This document shows positions 32,236 to 41,232 of a DNA stretch of 64,000 nucleotides, piece after piece. Position numbers and translations under genes: made by a program. Source of the DNA: Anaerolineae bacterium (GTDB lineage: Bacteria > Chloroflexota > Anaerolineae > Promineifilales > Promineifilaceae); NCBI GenBank assembly GCA_023382655.1, contig JAHDWK010000008.1, positions 1 to 64,000 of the forward strand, read 5' to 3'. Below the pieces are notes generated by a model. That model saw only the letters and a program-made list of their open reading frames with translations. It had not been told where the DNA came from and ran no database searches. The first letter of the stretch is position 1. Each line of letters opens with the position of its first letter.

Positions 32236-32964
32236 TCAATGAGTAATTGAAAATGGGTCAGGAGTACCCGCGAAGATTTGGTCCAGGATATGGTATTCGC
32301 GTTGTTCCACGATAGCCAGAAATTGATCAGCCCCGCGCATCTCCTTAAAGGCGGCAAAACCCCGTTCCATAAACTCATGCAGCTCAATCCAGCCGGTGCG
32401 GCTGGCCGGGTGGCGGGCGGCGCGCAGCACCATGCCGATCATGGGGAAGCGGGTGAGGTTGTCTACACCCCGACCAACATCAAGCACCATGACTAACTGC
32501 CGACGGCGTGTTTCGTAGTTGTCACAGAGGCGATAGGCTTCAGCATACAGTTCGGCGGTAAGGGTATCGCTCATGCCCAGCCGGTTTACCAACACATCGA
32601 GCAGGTGGGCGTCTAACTGCTGCGTGATTTTGTTGAGTTCGATGGTTTTGCCCATGGTGGCGAGCAGGCGGTCGGGCAGGTATTTGCGCATGGTGCGGTA
32701 GACGTTTTCGGCGTCGGCGTCACGCTGGCTGAAATCTTTAGCGCCGTAAATGTCGCTGAGGAAAAATTGGCAGGCACGGCCGTACCGCTTACTGCGCAGC
32801 AAATCCTCATGTGTTTGCGCCAGCCGGTCTACCTGCCACTGTCGCAGCACCGCCATTTGGGGCGACAGGCTGGTGGTCTCGACCAGTTCCCGTTCCCCGG
32901 CAATGTGCCCCCGCAAGACTTGTTTGAATAATCCGGTTTGTTTCTGATCTTCTATTTCGTCCAT
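32236..32964 (-). CDS. Conserved protein of unknown function (FFLSDIYGAKDFSQRD family)
   Basis: 242 residues from ATG at 32964; 19 further in-frame codons upstream come from an intergenic palindrome and are rejected. The protein is mostly helical, with the conserved-looking block CQFFLSDIYGAKDFSQRDAD near residue 70 and RKYLPDRLLATMGKTIELN after it. No cysteine cluster, membrane span or nucleotide-binding motif is visible. Similar FFLxDxYGPxDF proteins are widespread and uncharacterised. It follows CapA and VanY on the same strand, separated from CapA by a 22-bp-stem palindrome, and faces rtcB convergently. Confidence 0.6.
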   Translation of the reverse strand: MDEIEDQKQTGLFKQVLRGHIAGERELVETTSLSPQMAVLRQWQVDRLAQTHEDLLRSKRYGRACQFFLSDIYGAKDFSQRDADAENVYRTMRKYLPDRLLATMGKTIELNKITQQLDAHLLDVLVNRLGMSDTLTAELYAEAYRLCDNYETRRRQLVMVLDVGRGVDNLTRFPMIGMVLRAARHPASRTGWIELHEFMERGFAAFKEMRGADQFLAIVEQREYHILDQIFAGTPDPFSITH

Positions 32965-32976
32965 AGTGAGTGGGAT

Positions 32977-33030
32977 ATTGAGATATTGGGATATTGGGTA
33001 ATTTTCCGCCCAATATCCCAATATCTCAAT
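32977..33030. repeat. CCCAATATC-word palindrome, 22-bp perfect stem
   Basis: The left arm 32977-32998 (ATTGAGATATTGGG...) is perfectly complementary to 33009-33030, with a 10-base loop. It fills the gap between capA-like and the unknown gene and shares words with the repeat at 15935-15985. Confidence 0.9.
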
Positions 33031-33036
33031 TACAGC

Positions 33037-34659
33037 TTAACGGCCGTTCAAAATCCGCGTCAGATAAAATACCCGTTCCAGCGCCGGGAACGATTCCCAG
33101 GCTTCCACCAGGCGGGGTTGGCCGCCAAACTGGATGATGGCCGGAATCAATTCCAGTTCGCGCACGCCGTCGGCGTCCAGCCACACATTCAAAATGGCGG
33201 TGCTGGGGTCACCGTCAATCTCAAAGGCAAAGTTGCCCAGTCCGTACACAATCACGCCACCATTGTAAAACTCAATGCCTTGCAAGATGTGGGCGTGGTG
33301 ACCGATGACCAGGTCAGCGCCGGCGTCAATGGCAGCACGGGCAATGGCGGCCTGGGGTTCACTTGGTTCTTCAATGTACTCATAGCCGCTGTGCAGCACG
33401 ACGACAACCAGGTCGGCCAGGGGGCGCACGGCCGTGACATCCTCAGTCACCACATCCGGTTCACCCCAGGCCAGGCCAGGGGTCGTCTCCGTAGCGTCCC
33501 AGGTTTTTACATCAAACGCACTCAGTGCTTCTACAGGTACATTCACGTAACCCAGGAAAGCGACGGTCAGCCCATTGGCTTCGGTGATGAAGGGGGTGCG
33601 GGCCTCGGCACGGTTGGCGCCCGCACCAATCGGTTGCACATGGGCCGCTTTGAGCAGTGATATACCTTCTAACAGCGTTTCTGGCCCATAATCCATGCCA
33701 TGATTGTTTGCCAACGAGACCACGTCAAAACCGGCCAGTGCCAGCGCTTCGGCGGCTTCTGGGGGAGCGCGGAAAGGGTAACTTTTGGGGGCCGGTTCGC
33801 CGCCGGTGCCCAGCGCCGATTCTACATTGCCGACGGTGATGTCGGCGGCCTGGAACAGGTGGGTCACTTTGGCAAAGGGATAGGCCAGGTGGCCCTGAGT
33901 GAGGTTATAGCCCAGGCCGCGATCCATCATGATGTCGCCCACGGCCGCCAACTGCACTATGGGCGCGGGCTGTAGCTCTACTTGTAGTAAGGGCAGTAGT
34001 TGGGACACGGCCGTTTCCATGCCCGGTACGGCCGTGAGCGTCAGTTGGGTTTGCAGGGGGTAATTCGGCTGATTGGGCCGGATACCATCCACATGCAGCG
34101 CCTTCAAATCGGGCGTTATTTCATGCCAGGGCAGTACCGTAACAATCTGGTGGCCGTTTTCCAGAATGGCCTGGGCGTCGGCCAGGGTGATGAACCGCCA
34201 GTTGGTGGTAAAAGGGATAGCCAGCGCCAGCGGTTCCTGAACAATAAGCACACCCTCAGGATCATCGCTCACCGCTAAGTGGGCCACACCGGCGGCCAGG
34301 TCGGCGGCGGGGTCCTCACTGCGATGATACTGCCAGGGTTGTTGCGCGGTTGCCAGCTCGTTCAGGGCGGAGGTCACGGCCGTTTCCCATTCCGGGGCGG
34401 CGGCGACGATGATGGGTGGGTTGCGTGTGGCGGGGGGCGCCTGTGTGGGTGTGGTAGTGGGAGTCAATGTTGGGGTTTGGGTAGGCAGGGATGTCGCTGT
34501 GGAGGAAGGTGAGGCAGTGGGCCGAATGGGGGTTTCGCCAAGTACGGCCGTGACTAACACAGAAGCCAATTCCACTGACTCCACCGGCGGCGAAGCACAG
34601 GCAACCAACAAACTGGTTAAGACCATGCCGCTAAGAATAAACAATAAACGCTTTATCAT
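33037..34659 (-). CDS. CapA-family lipoprotein
   Basis: 540 residues, ATG at 34659 with GAGAGA upstream. Lipobox in LTSLLVACASPP, followed by a Ser/Thr/Pro linker with repeated TPT. Residues about 60-210 are a unique domain with a periplasmic-binding flavour. Residues about 225-490 are the PGA_cap/CapA metallophosphatase-like domain: AAVGDIMMDRGLGY, NVESAL, SLANNHGMDYG, VVVLHSGYEYIEEPSEPQ, DLVIGHHAHILQGIEFYNG and IVYGLGNFAFE. CapA proteins take part in poly-gamma-glutamate or other surface polymer production. No capB/capC is nearby, so the role here is open. It starts 10 bases after the VanY-like gene ends, indicating an operon. Confidence 0.85.
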   Translation of the reverse strand: MIKRLLFILSGMVLTSLLVACASPPVESVELASVLVTAVLGETPIRPTASPSSTATSLPTQTPTLTPTTTPTQAPPATRNPPIIVAAAPEWETAVTSALNELATAQQPWQYHRSEDPAADLAAGVAHLAVSDDPEGVLIVQEPLALAIPFTTNWRFITLADAQAILENGHQIVTVLPWHEITPDLKALHVDGIRPNQPNYPLQTQLTLTAVPGMETAVSQLLPLLQVELQPAPIVQLAAVGDIMMDRGLGYNLTQGHLAYPFAKVTHLFQAADITVGNVESALGTGGEPAPKSYPFRAPPEAAEALALAGFDVVSLANNHGMDYGPETLLEGISLLKAAHVQPIGAGANRAEARTPFITEANGLTVAFLGYVNVPVEALSAFDVKTWDATETTPGLAWGEPDVVTEDVTAVRPLADLVVVVLHSGYEYIEEPSEPQAAIARAAIDAGADLVIGHHAHILQGIEFYNGGVIVYGLGNFAFEIDGDPSTAILNVWLDADGVRELELIPAIIQFGGQPRLVEAWESFPALERVFYLTRILNGR

Positions 34660-34669
34660 AAAAATCTCT

Positions 34670-35608
34670 CTATGGAATACACGGTTCTTGCTGGTTAACC
34701 AGTTGGAACTGGGTAAGGGAAAGTCCCTGTTCGTGCAGCATGGTTGCCATTTGTACGCCTACGTAGCGGTAATGCCAGGGTTCGTAGTAAAAGCCGGTGA
34801 GTTCAAACGTTTCCAGCGGCCAACTTAAGGTAAACCCATGCTGGTGGGCGTTGGCCAATAGCCAGATACCTTCGTTTGTTTTATAGAAGTAGGTATGAAA
34901 CTGTAAATTGGGATCGCCGGTGTAAAGCGGTAGCTCGGGGGAACCAAAATCAATGGTTGTGCCTAATTGGTGTTCGCTGTAGCCGGGTGGGGCGCTGATG
35001 ATGTTGACGTGGCCGGGGAATTCGCTGGCCCATTTGTTGTAAGCGATGGATTGGGCGCTGTAGCTGCGGTAGCCAGATAACACCTGGGGTTGTAGACCGG
35101 CGGCTTGCATGGCTGTGATCAGCTCTATCAATGGCTCCACCATGATGGCGCGGACTTCAATGGGGTAGCCCAATGTTACGTCATTCCCCAGATGATCATT
35201 AAGTGAGACCAGGTCGGTAGGAGCATAATCCCGGCTCAGGCCGTAGTTTTGGGTCACAATAGCCCACAAATCGTCCTCAGCGATTAAGCGGTTGGCGCAG
35301 GGGCCAACCGGTGTGGGGGTAGGTGTAGCGGTAGGGGTGGCCGTATCAACCGGCGGTGGGGTGGGGGTGCTGGTGGGCACGGCCGTAGGCGGTACGGGTG
35401 ATGGGGTGATGGGGTGAGCGATGGTCGGTTGGCTGCCAACCGCGATATCGCCGGGTGATGGGGTGATAGAAGGAGACAATGTGGCGGTCGCTGGGACAGA
35501 TAGGATAGTGGCCGGGGGAGGGGCAACGGCCGTGACCACCGGCTGGCAACTCACCACGACGAACATCATCACCATCAGGCTGAATAAGACAGAATATGGC
35601 TGTTTCAT
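34670..35608 (-). CDS. D-Ala-D-Ala carboxypeptidase, VanY/M15 family, lipoprotein
   Basis: 312 residues. Lipobox in FVVVSCQP and a long Pro/Thr/Ser linker (about 25-100). The M15B domain occupies the C-terminal 190 residues: VLSGYRSYSAQSIAYNKW, GYSEHQLGTTIDFGSP (zinc ligands H and D) and PWHYRYVG (third ligand H). These enzymes trim the terminal D-Ala of peptidoglycan stem peptides outside the membrane. No vanRS-like or ligase genes adjoin it, so it is more likely a wall-remodelling than a resistance enzyme. It is divergent from an Lrp-type gene and upstream of the CapA gene in the same operon. Confidence 0.88.
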   Translation of the reverse strand: MKQPYSVLFSLMVMMFVVVSCQPVVTAVAPPPATILSVPATATLSPSITPSPGDIAVGSQPTIAHPITPSPVPPTAVPTSTPTPPPVDTATPTATPTPTPVGPCANRLIAEDDLWAIVTQNYGLSRDYAPTDLVSLNDHLGNDVTLGYPIEVRAIMVEPLIELITAMQAAGLQPQVLSGYRSYSAQSIAYNKWASEFPGHVNIISAPPGYSEHQLGTTIDFGSPELPLYTGDPNLQFHTYFYKTNEGIWLLANAHQHGFTLSWPLETFELTGFYYEPWHYRYVGVQMATMLHEQGLSLTQFQLVNQQEPCIP

Positions 35609-35656
35609 AGAGGTTCATATTGTAGCGCAAGCCTTCTACTTGCCCAAAAGTACAGG

Positions 35657-35685
35657 TTGACAAGAGAGGCGCACAACCGTATTAT
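35657..35685 (+). promoter_or_regulatory. Sigma-70-type promoter of the Lrp-family gene
   Basis: TTGACA (35657-35662), 17-base spacer, TATTAT (35680-35685); start codon at 35743. A second TATTATAGG lies a little downstream. It is in the divergent region with the VanY gene. Confidence 0.75.
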
Positions 35686-35742
35686 TTCCGGTATTATAGG
35701 TTTTTTACCGAAGTTTATCCGATTAAATGGTGGTTTTGTGGA

Positions 35743-36228
35743 ATGATTGACGATATTGACGCTCGAATTTTGAACCTCTTGCAAGAAAACGGCCGTCTGG
35801 CCAACGCCGCTATTGCCGAACAGGTTGGTCTGACGACTTCAACCGTCTTTGACCGCATTAAACGGTTGGAGAAACGCGGCATTATTCAACGTTATGTGGC
35901 TGTAGTAGACCCGGCTGCATTGGGAAAACCCATTACTGCTTTTGTGCGGTTGGTGGTGGGGGCGGACACGAATGAGGATTACCTGGCGAGCAAGCGCCAG
36001 TTTGCGGAAGTGTGTCTGGCCGAACCCGACGTATTGGAATGCCATACCGTAGCCGGTGAAGATTGTTACATATTAAAAGTGCGCGCGGCCAATACGGGGC
36101 AGTTAGAATCCTTGATTGAGCGGCTGCGGTCGCAAGCATTGGTGACCAGAACCACTACCAACATCGTCCTGTCTACGTTCAAGGAAGAAACAAAAGTAAC
36201 CGTTACTTTAGCGCAAGATTCGGATTGA
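35743..36228 (+). CDS. Lrp/AsnC-family transcriptional regulator
   Basis: 161 residues. N-terminal helix-turn-helix (IDDIDARILNLLQENGRLAN, AAIAEQVGLTTSTVFDRIKR) followed by the RAM effector-binding domain (AFVRLVVGADTNEDYLASKR, CHTVAGEDCYILKVRA, LESLIERLRSQALVTRTTTN). Lrp-type proteins bind amino acids and control their transport or catabolism. The next gene is a DMT exporter in the same direction, which is the common arrangement for an Lrp-controlled amino acid exporter. It has a good promoter at 35657-35685. The ligand is unknown. Confidence 0.92.
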   Translation: MIDDIDARILNLLQENGRLANAAIAEQVGLTTSTVFDRIKRLEKRGIIQRYVAVVDPAALGKPITAFVRLVVGADTNEDYLASKRQFAEVCLAEPDVLECHTVAGEDCYILKVRAANTGQLESLIERLRSQALVTRTTTNIVLSTFKEETKVTVTLAQDSD

Positions 36229-36290
36229 GAGCAGCATGGGGTAATTGCATAATGTGACAAATACCCAATTACCCAATCACGAGGTGCATG

Positions 36291-37211
36291 ATGAATTGGA
36301 AAAATCTGTCATTGATGGTTTTGTTGGCGGCTCTGTGGGGGCCATCTTTTGTTTTCATTAAGGTGGGGGTTGAGACCATCCCCCCGTTCACGCTGGTATT
36401 TGGCCGGGTGGCCCTGGCGGCTGTGTTACTTTACCTGGTATTGCGCTGGCAGCACGGCCGTTTGCCAAACTCCCTGGATACCTGGAAGCACATCTCCTTT
36501 GTAGCGCTGGTACACAATGCCATTCCCTTTGTCCTTTTTGCCTGGGGCGAGCAATATGTAGACAGCGCTCTGGCCTCTATTCTCAATGGCACCATTCCCT
36601 TGTTTACCATTCTGCTGGCCCATTTTTTCACACAGGATGATCACCTGACCTTCACCAAAGTTACCGGCGTGCTGGTAGGTTTTGCCGGTATGGTGGTTTT
36701 GGTTTACCCTGCCTTTCAAGATGGGGTAGCCGCCACGGCCTGGGGCGTGTTGGCGTTGGTGGTGGCTTCTTTTTTGTATGGTGTGGCGATTGTGTATTCC
36801 CGCAATCATTTGCGCGGTTTGCCCTCTTTGGTGGCCCCCACCGGGCAGATGATCATGGCTTCGCTCTTTTTGCTGCCGGTGATGCTGTTGGTGGAACGGC
36901 CGTGGACCATACCCGCCCCCTCTACGCTCTCTGTCCTCTCCATGTTGGCCCTGGCCGTGTTGGGTACGGCGCTGGCCTTCATCGTTTACTACCGTCTGCT
37001 GGAACGCGCCGGCGCCAGCTACCTTTCTATGGTGGCGTATGTCATCCCCGTTTTTGGCATCATTTTTAGTGTGGTGCTGCTGGGTGAACAGCTAACCCGG
37101 GAAATGATCTTGGGTGGTGGGCTGATTTTATTTGGCGTGATGATCGTCAACGGCCTGTTCAATGCCGTGTTTGTGCGGCGTGTGCCGCAGCAAGTCGGCG
37201 CTGGCGACTGA
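36291..37211 (+). CDS. EamA/DMT-family permease
   Basis: 306 residues; of the two adjacent ATG codons, the second (36291) has GAGG at a six-base spacing. Ten hydrophobic spans in two EamA repeats: MVLLAALWGPSFVFIKVGVE at the start of the first and GVLALVVASFLYGVAIVYSR at the start of the second; the later segment ILGGGLILFGVMIVNGL closes the protein. These transporters usually export amino acids or other metabolites. The Lrp-type gene 60 bases upstream suggests amino-acid-responsive expression. A 16-bp-stem hairpin follows the gene. Confidence 0.9.
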   Translation: MNWKNLSLMVLLAALWGPSFVFIKVGVETIPPFTLVFGRVALAAVLLYLVLRWQHGRLPNSLDTWKHISFVALVHNAIPFVLFAWGEQYVDSALASILNGTIPLFTILLAHFFTQDDHLTFTKVTGVLVGFAGMVVLVYPAFQDGVAATAWGVLALVVASFLYGVAIVYSRNHLRGLPSLVAPTGQMIMASLFLLPVMLLVERPWTIPAPSTLSVLSMLALAVLGTALAFIVYYRLLERAGASYLSMVAYVIPVFGIIFSVVLLGEQLTREMILGGGLILFGVMIVNGLFNAVFVRRVPQQVGAGD

Positions 37212-37219
37212 TTCTATTA

Positions 37220-37281
37220 GTGCCAGGCAAGGGGCAGAATCGTGTTGGTCAACCAGAGTTGAACAGCCCCTTGCCTGGCAC
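37220..37281. terminator. Convergent-gene hairpin, 16-bp stem
   Basis: GTGCCAGGCAAGGGGC (37220-37235) pairs perfectly with 37266-37281 around a 30-base loop. It separates the convergent DMT and Usp genes and probably terminates both; there is no strong U-tract. Confidence 0.7.
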
Positions 37282-37285
37282 TGCC

Positions 37286-38101
37286 CTAAATCACCAACAC
37301 CGAAGTGTCAATTTTGGTCACAATCTGGTGCGCCAGATCATCCAACAAATAGCGTTCCCAACCACTGCCCTGGTGCGCACCAATGACTACCAGGTTATAA
37401 CCCTCATGTTTGGCCTCGGCCACTACCTCATCCACTACCAACCCATGCCGTACTTTGGCCTGCAAATGGAGGGGGATCGCCTGCAAAACTTCTGCGTCAT
37501 GTGCCAGCAACTCTCCTTCGCGGGTGTGTTTAGCCATCAATTCGGCGGCATCCGCCCGCAACTCCCACCCCGCCACACCGGGCGCGGCCGTAATTTGGGA
37601 CATCACATGGAGCACGGTTATCTCTGCGGCCACCCGCAGCAATGGTTCCAGCCGGACTTGCAACCGTTCCAGCAGTGATGGTTCACGCCCTCCTTCACAC
37701 AGCAAAATTCGATCCAGCGTGCTGGCGTCTTTGCGGGCGATTAACACCGGGCAGGGCATCTGGGCGATTACCCGATCCGCTGTTGGCCCCAACAGTCGTT
37801 TGATGAGCCGGTGTCCAGGACGGTCGCCCAACATCACCAGGTCATACTGCCCTTTTTGCGCAACCTGCACAATTTCGGGGGCCACCGCGCCCAGGCCAAT
37901 CTGTTTTTGGGGCACAATTTGGTAGGGCGCCGTTAATGTGGTGGCACGCTTTAGGATCGCTTCGGCCTGAGGGCGATCCGTTTCGCTGTGAATCACCGTT
38001 AACAGCGTCAGGTGACTATTGGTTTTGTTTGCCAGATAAGCACCCAGGCGCACGGCCGTGTCCGAATGCGCCGCACCCCCGGTGGCTACTAAAATTCGCA
38101 T
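37286..38101 (-). CDS. Universal stress protein, tandem Usp domains
   Basis: 271 residues, ATG at 38101 after GAGGAGAG. First UspA domain residues 1-125 (MRILVATGGAAHSDTAVRLG ... GDRPGHRLIKRLLGPTADRVIAQMPCPVLIAR), second about 130-271 (RILLCEGG ... VVIGAHQGSGWERYLLDDLAHQIVTKIDTSVLVI). The ATP-binding pattern G-2x-G-9x-G(S/T) is only partly kept. Usp proteins adjust metabolism or transport under stress. It is the last gene of a run that includes a Na/Pi-type transporter and the sulfate ABC operon, whose ATPase also carries Usp domains, which supports a role in controlling anion uptake. Confidence 0.85.
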   Translation of the reverse strand: MRILVATGGAAHSDTAVRLGAYLANKTNSHLTLLTVIHSETDRPQAEAILKRATTLTAPYQIVPQKQIGLGAVAPEIVQVAQKGQYDLVMLGDRPGHRLIKRLLGPTADRVIAQMPCPVLIARKDASTLDRILLCEGGREPSLLERLQVRLEPLLRVAAEITVLHVMSQITAAPGVAGWELRADAAELMAKHTREGELLAHDAEVLQAIPLHLQAKVRHGLVVDEVVAEAKHEGYNLVVIGAHQGSGWERYLLDDLAHQIVTKIDTSVLVI

Positions 38102-38112
38102 CTTCTACTCTC

Positions 38113-38156
38113 CTCTGAAAAATTATGAATTATGAAAGATGAATTATGAATTTTCA
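38113..38156. repeat. AATTATGAATT-word intergenic repeat
   Basis: GAAAAATTATGAATTATGAA, GATGAATTATGAATTTTC: three near-identical words between the Usp and Na/Pi transporter genes, another member of the reiterated-word spacer class. Confidence 0.65.
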
Positions 38157-38188
38157 TTTCTGGTGATATGCCCTGCGTATCGGGGCTC

Positions 38189-39343
38189 CTATAAAAACAA
38201 GAGAATGATAGGAACGATAAGAATAGTGAACATGAACAACGCCAGGTTACGATTGCTGCTCATAATGCCATTGACCAAGGCCAACATCCCCCGTTCATAA
38301 CGACGATAGATCAAGGCCAGAATGAGGATGGAGACAATGGTGATGCTGGTCATCTCTACCAGTACCACGGTAAAGGCCGGTGGATTGTTTAGCAAAACAG
38401 CAGCCAACAGCGTATCTATAAATGTGGTGATGTTTGCCCCCATAATGTAGGGAATGGCATTTTCCCGGCGCACAAACCCTCGCTGGCTCAGCGGCACCAA
38501 AATGCTTAACGACAGGCTGACCGACATGGAAATCAGCGTAATACTGGCCCCTAACAAAAACATGACCCAGGGGCGATACACCAGTCGAGACATGCGCCCG
38601 ACCTGGCTTTCTTTTAATGCCATTTCGGGCAGGCATTTATCAAACAAATTAAAGCTAACCATGATAATGGCTAAACCCACCAGGAACAATGACCAACGGG
38701 GCAGGAAAGACATGAGGAAGGCGGCAATGGGGTCAAAAATCACGTCAGTTATCGAGGTAAGTACCGTGCCGGAGCGGAGTTGCACATGGTCAAAAATACC
38801 TGCTCGTAACATTGCAACACCAACAAAAAGGGCGGCAATATAGGTTGTGCCGGTGACGGTGAGGGAAAGCAGCCCCATACCCAGGCTGTTGGTCCGGCTG
38901 CGGCCACGTAACACATAGACAAAACCGATGAATAACACAATAAAACTGGCCCCCAGCCGGCTGCCGGTAATCATGGTGAACGTACTCATCTGGTCAATGA
39001 TGCCGGCGTCAAAAAAAGCTAAGGCAGCAGCGGCAACGGGGGAACCACTCATTACCATATAGGCAAAAATCCAGCCAAAACCAAGACTGTTGATGGGGTT
39101 GCTGACAGCAAAACGATCCCGCACCAGTGGCCCCATATCGCGCGCCCCCTCCTTCATCAGCGTAATAGCCAGGATGAACAAAAAGATACTAACGAAAAAA
39201 ATACCTACTTTTTTCCAGGCGATCCGCTGCCAGAAGGGGCGTGACTGGTGGCTGGTGGCAGGGGACACGGCCGTGTCCATTTTCTGCCTGCTCGTCTGAG
39301 TACTTTCCCCGGTTTCAACCCCTATTTTGTTGGGTTCATCCAT
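38189..39343 (-). CDS. Na/Pi-cotransporter-like membrane protein
   Basis: 384 residues from ATG at 39343; GGAGG lies seven bases upstream, whereas an ATG six bases earlier is too close to it. A polar N-terminal tail of about 40 residues is followed by about eight spans. The paired signatures of the PF02690-type family are visible: MVMSGSPVAAAALAFFDAGI in the first repeat and IMGANITTFIDTLLAAVLLN in the second. It should move phosphate or another oxyanion with sodium. No PhoU-like C-terminal domain is present. It lies downstream of the sulfate ABC genes in the same orientation and upstream of a Usp gene, so it may belong to the same unit. Confidence 0.8.
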   Translation of the reverse strand: MDEPNKIGVETGESTQTSRQKMDTAVSPATSHQSRPFWQRIAWKKVGIFFVSIFLFILAITLMKEGARDMGPLVRDRFAVSNPINSLGFGWIFAYMVMSGSPVAAAALAFFDAGIIDQMSTFTMITGSRLGASFIVLFIGFVYVLRGRSRTNSLGMGLLSLTVTGTTYIAALFVGVAMLRAGIFDHVQLRSGTVLTSITDVIFDPIAAFLMSFLPRWSLFLVGLAIIMVSFNLFDKCLPEMALKESQVGRMSRLVYRPWVMFLLGASITLISMSVSLSLSILVPLSQRGFVRRENAIPYIMGANITTFIDTLLAAVLLNNPPAFTVVLVEMTSITIVSILILALIYRRYERGMLALVNGIMSSNRNLALFMFTILIVPIILLFL

Positions 39344-39440
39344 TGACATACCTCCATCGCCCGTTTCCTACGTCATACCGGTTAAGATTACCGTGTAGAT
39401 GAGGAATCGGCAATGGAGGTTTAGATATTTGACGGCCGTG

Positions 39441-40280
39441 TCACTCCTGCCGCCGCCGCAACCAATCGGTACCCAGGATTAAGATGATGGAAAACAGCCC
39501 CAACAGGACGGCCGTGCCATAAGCACTGGTATACATGCGCCCATCCAATGAACGGAAGATATAAATCGGCACCGTCTCCGTTCGCCCCTGAATGCCCCCA
39601 CCCACCACCAACACCGCCCCAAACTCCCCCAACGCGCGGGCAAACGTCAGCGTAATGCCATACACAAACCCCCAACGCAGCGCCGGAAACGTCACCCGGC
39701 GGAAGGTCAGCCAGCCACCCGCCCCCAATGTGGCTGCGGCCTGTTCCTGGCGCACGTCAAATGCCTCCAACACCGGCACTAACACGCGCACCATGAAAGG
39801 CATGGTCACAAACAGGGTGGCTAAGATCATGCCCGGCACGGCAAAAACCACCTGCATATCCCAGGCTGCCATCAGCGGCGCTAAAATTCCCCGCCGGCCG
39901 AAAATCAAAATGAGCATGTAGCCCACCACCACCGGTGAAACGGCAAAGGGCAAATCCATGATAGCATTCAACACCCATTTGCCCCGAAAATGATCACGCA
40001 CAAAGACCCAGGCAACGGCCGTGCCAAACACCGTATGTACCACCACCACAATCAGCCCAATTTTCAGCGTCTGCCAAAACGCCTGCCACACATCAGGCTT
40101 ATTCACCGACTCCCACATTGTCCCCAGCCCCTCAGCAAATGCCCCGCGCAGCAGCGCCAGCAGCGGTGCAATAATCAGCACCCCCACATAAAGCATCACC
40201 ATACCAATCAACACCCGCCGCCGCCACAAACTGGCCTGCGTCGCCGGCGTCCCCCGCACCACCGTCGTCATTGTCGCCAT
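39441..40280 (-). CDS. cysW: Sulfate ABC transporter permease CysW
   Basis: 279 residues from ATG at 40280 (GGGGA upstream; 12 extra in-frame codons come from a word repeat). Six membrane spans with the inner-membrane EAA loop in the form AAATLGAGGWLTFRRVTFPA, and the sulfate/molybdate-type ending ARALGEFGAVLVVGGGIQGRTETVPIYIF. It pairs with CysT to form the channel of the CysTWA-Sbp importer for sulfate or thiosulfate in the cytoplasmic membrane. It is the last of the four classical cys genes here. Confidence 0.92.
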   Translation of the reverse strand: MATMTTVVRGTPATQASLWRRRVLIGMVMLYVGVLIIAPLLALLRGAFAEGLGTMWESVNKPDVWQAFWQTLKIGLIVVVVHTVFGTAVAWVFVRDHFRGKWVLNAIMDLPFAVSPVVVGYMLILIFGRRGILAPLMAAWDMQVVFAVPGMILATLFVTMPFMVRVLVPVLEAFDVRQEQAAATLGAGGWLTFRRVTFPALRWGFVYGITLTFARALGEFGAVLVVGGGIQGRTETVPIYIFRSLDGRMYTSAYGTAVLLGLFSIILILGTDWLRRRQE

Positions 40281-40287
40281 ATCATTT

Positions 40288-40346
40288 CCCCACGTAACTC
40301 GTAATCCGTAGCCCATAATCCGACCACCGATTACGGATTACCCATT
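40288..40346. repeat. CGTAATCCG-word intergenic repeat
   Basis: CGTAACTCGTAATCCGTAG and CATAATCCG face ACCGATTACGGATTACCC. The arms pair imperfectly. It overlaps the stop codon of cysT and precedes cysW. Confidence 0.75.
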
Positions 40347-41210
40347 CTCCTTCTTCCGTGCCCGCCGTTCCAGCCAGCCCACCAGGGCAATGACGCCAAA
40401 AGCAATCGCCATCATTACCACCGACACGGCGCTGGCCCCCAAACGGTTTTCCGATTCCACCTCGCCAAACACATACACCGCCGCCGTCTGCGACCGGAAC
40501 GGGATATTCCCCGCCACAATCACAATGGCCCCAAACTCGCCAATGGCGCGGGCAAAACTGAGCAGCATACCACTCAGCAAGGGCAGCCGCACGGCCGGCA
40601 GCGTAATGCGCCTGAAAATCGTCCACGAACCGGCCCCCAATGTGGCGGCTGCATCTTCTTGCATCTGGTCAAGGTCAAGCAGCACCGGCTGCACACTGCG
40701 CACCACAAACGGGAATGTGACAAACAGCAGCGCCAGCACAATACCCGGCGCAGCGAAAATGATCCGCTGGTCAAACTGCTGCAAAATCCAGCCACCCACC
40801 ATTTGCTGCGGGCCGTATAACGCCACCAACATCAATCCTGTTACCAGCGTGGGAATTGCCAGCGGTAAATCAATGATCGCGTTGAGAAATGTTTTGCCAG
40901 GGAAGGTGTAACGCACCAGCACATAAGCAGTTAACAAACCCATGACGCCGTTGATGAGCGCCATCACGGCCGAAGTCCACAACGTCAGCTTGAGCGCGCT
41001 CCAGGCAATCGGTTTTGTCACCTCCTGCCACATAGCGGGGAAACCTTCACGCAGCCCATCCCAGAAAATGACGCTCACCGGGATGATGAGCATGATAAAA
41101 AGGTAGGAGAGCGCCATCGCCCGTATGCCCAGTTTGCCCCAGGGAATTCGTTCCTTGCCGGCCGGGAGCGCTTCAATTTTGTCGTTTGCCAAAACATCAA
41201 TAGCGGTCAT
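40338..41210 (-). CDS. cysT: Sulfate ABC transporter permease CysT
   Basis: 290 residues. Six spans with AAATLGAGSWTIFRRITLPAVRLPLL (written here only as the EAA loop) and the family ending FARAIGEFGAIVIVAGNIPF followed by TAAVYVFGEVESEN. It starts 22 bases after the binding-protein gene and is followed by cysW. Together they form the heterodimeric membrane part of the sulfate/thiosulfate importer. The stop codon lies inside a CGTAATCC word repeat, so the last residues (RRARKKENG) may have been reshaped by repeat insertion. Confidence 0.92.
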   Translation of the reverse strand: MTAIDVLANDKIEALPAGKERIPWGKLGIRAMALSYLFIMLIIPVSVIFWDGLREGFPAMWQEVTKPIAWSALKLTLWTSAVMALINGVMGLLTAYVLVRYTFPGKTFLNAIIDLPLAIPTLVTGLMLVALYGPQQMVGGWILQQFDQRIIFAAPGIVLALLFVTFPFVVRSVQPVLLDLDQMQEDAAATLGAGSWTIFRRITLPAVRLPLLSGMLLSFARAIGEFGAIVIVAGNIPFRSQTAAVYVFGEVESENRLGASAVSVVMMAIAFGVIALVGWLERRARKKENG

Positions 41211-41232
41211 AGTCTAATCCTCAATTACCTGG

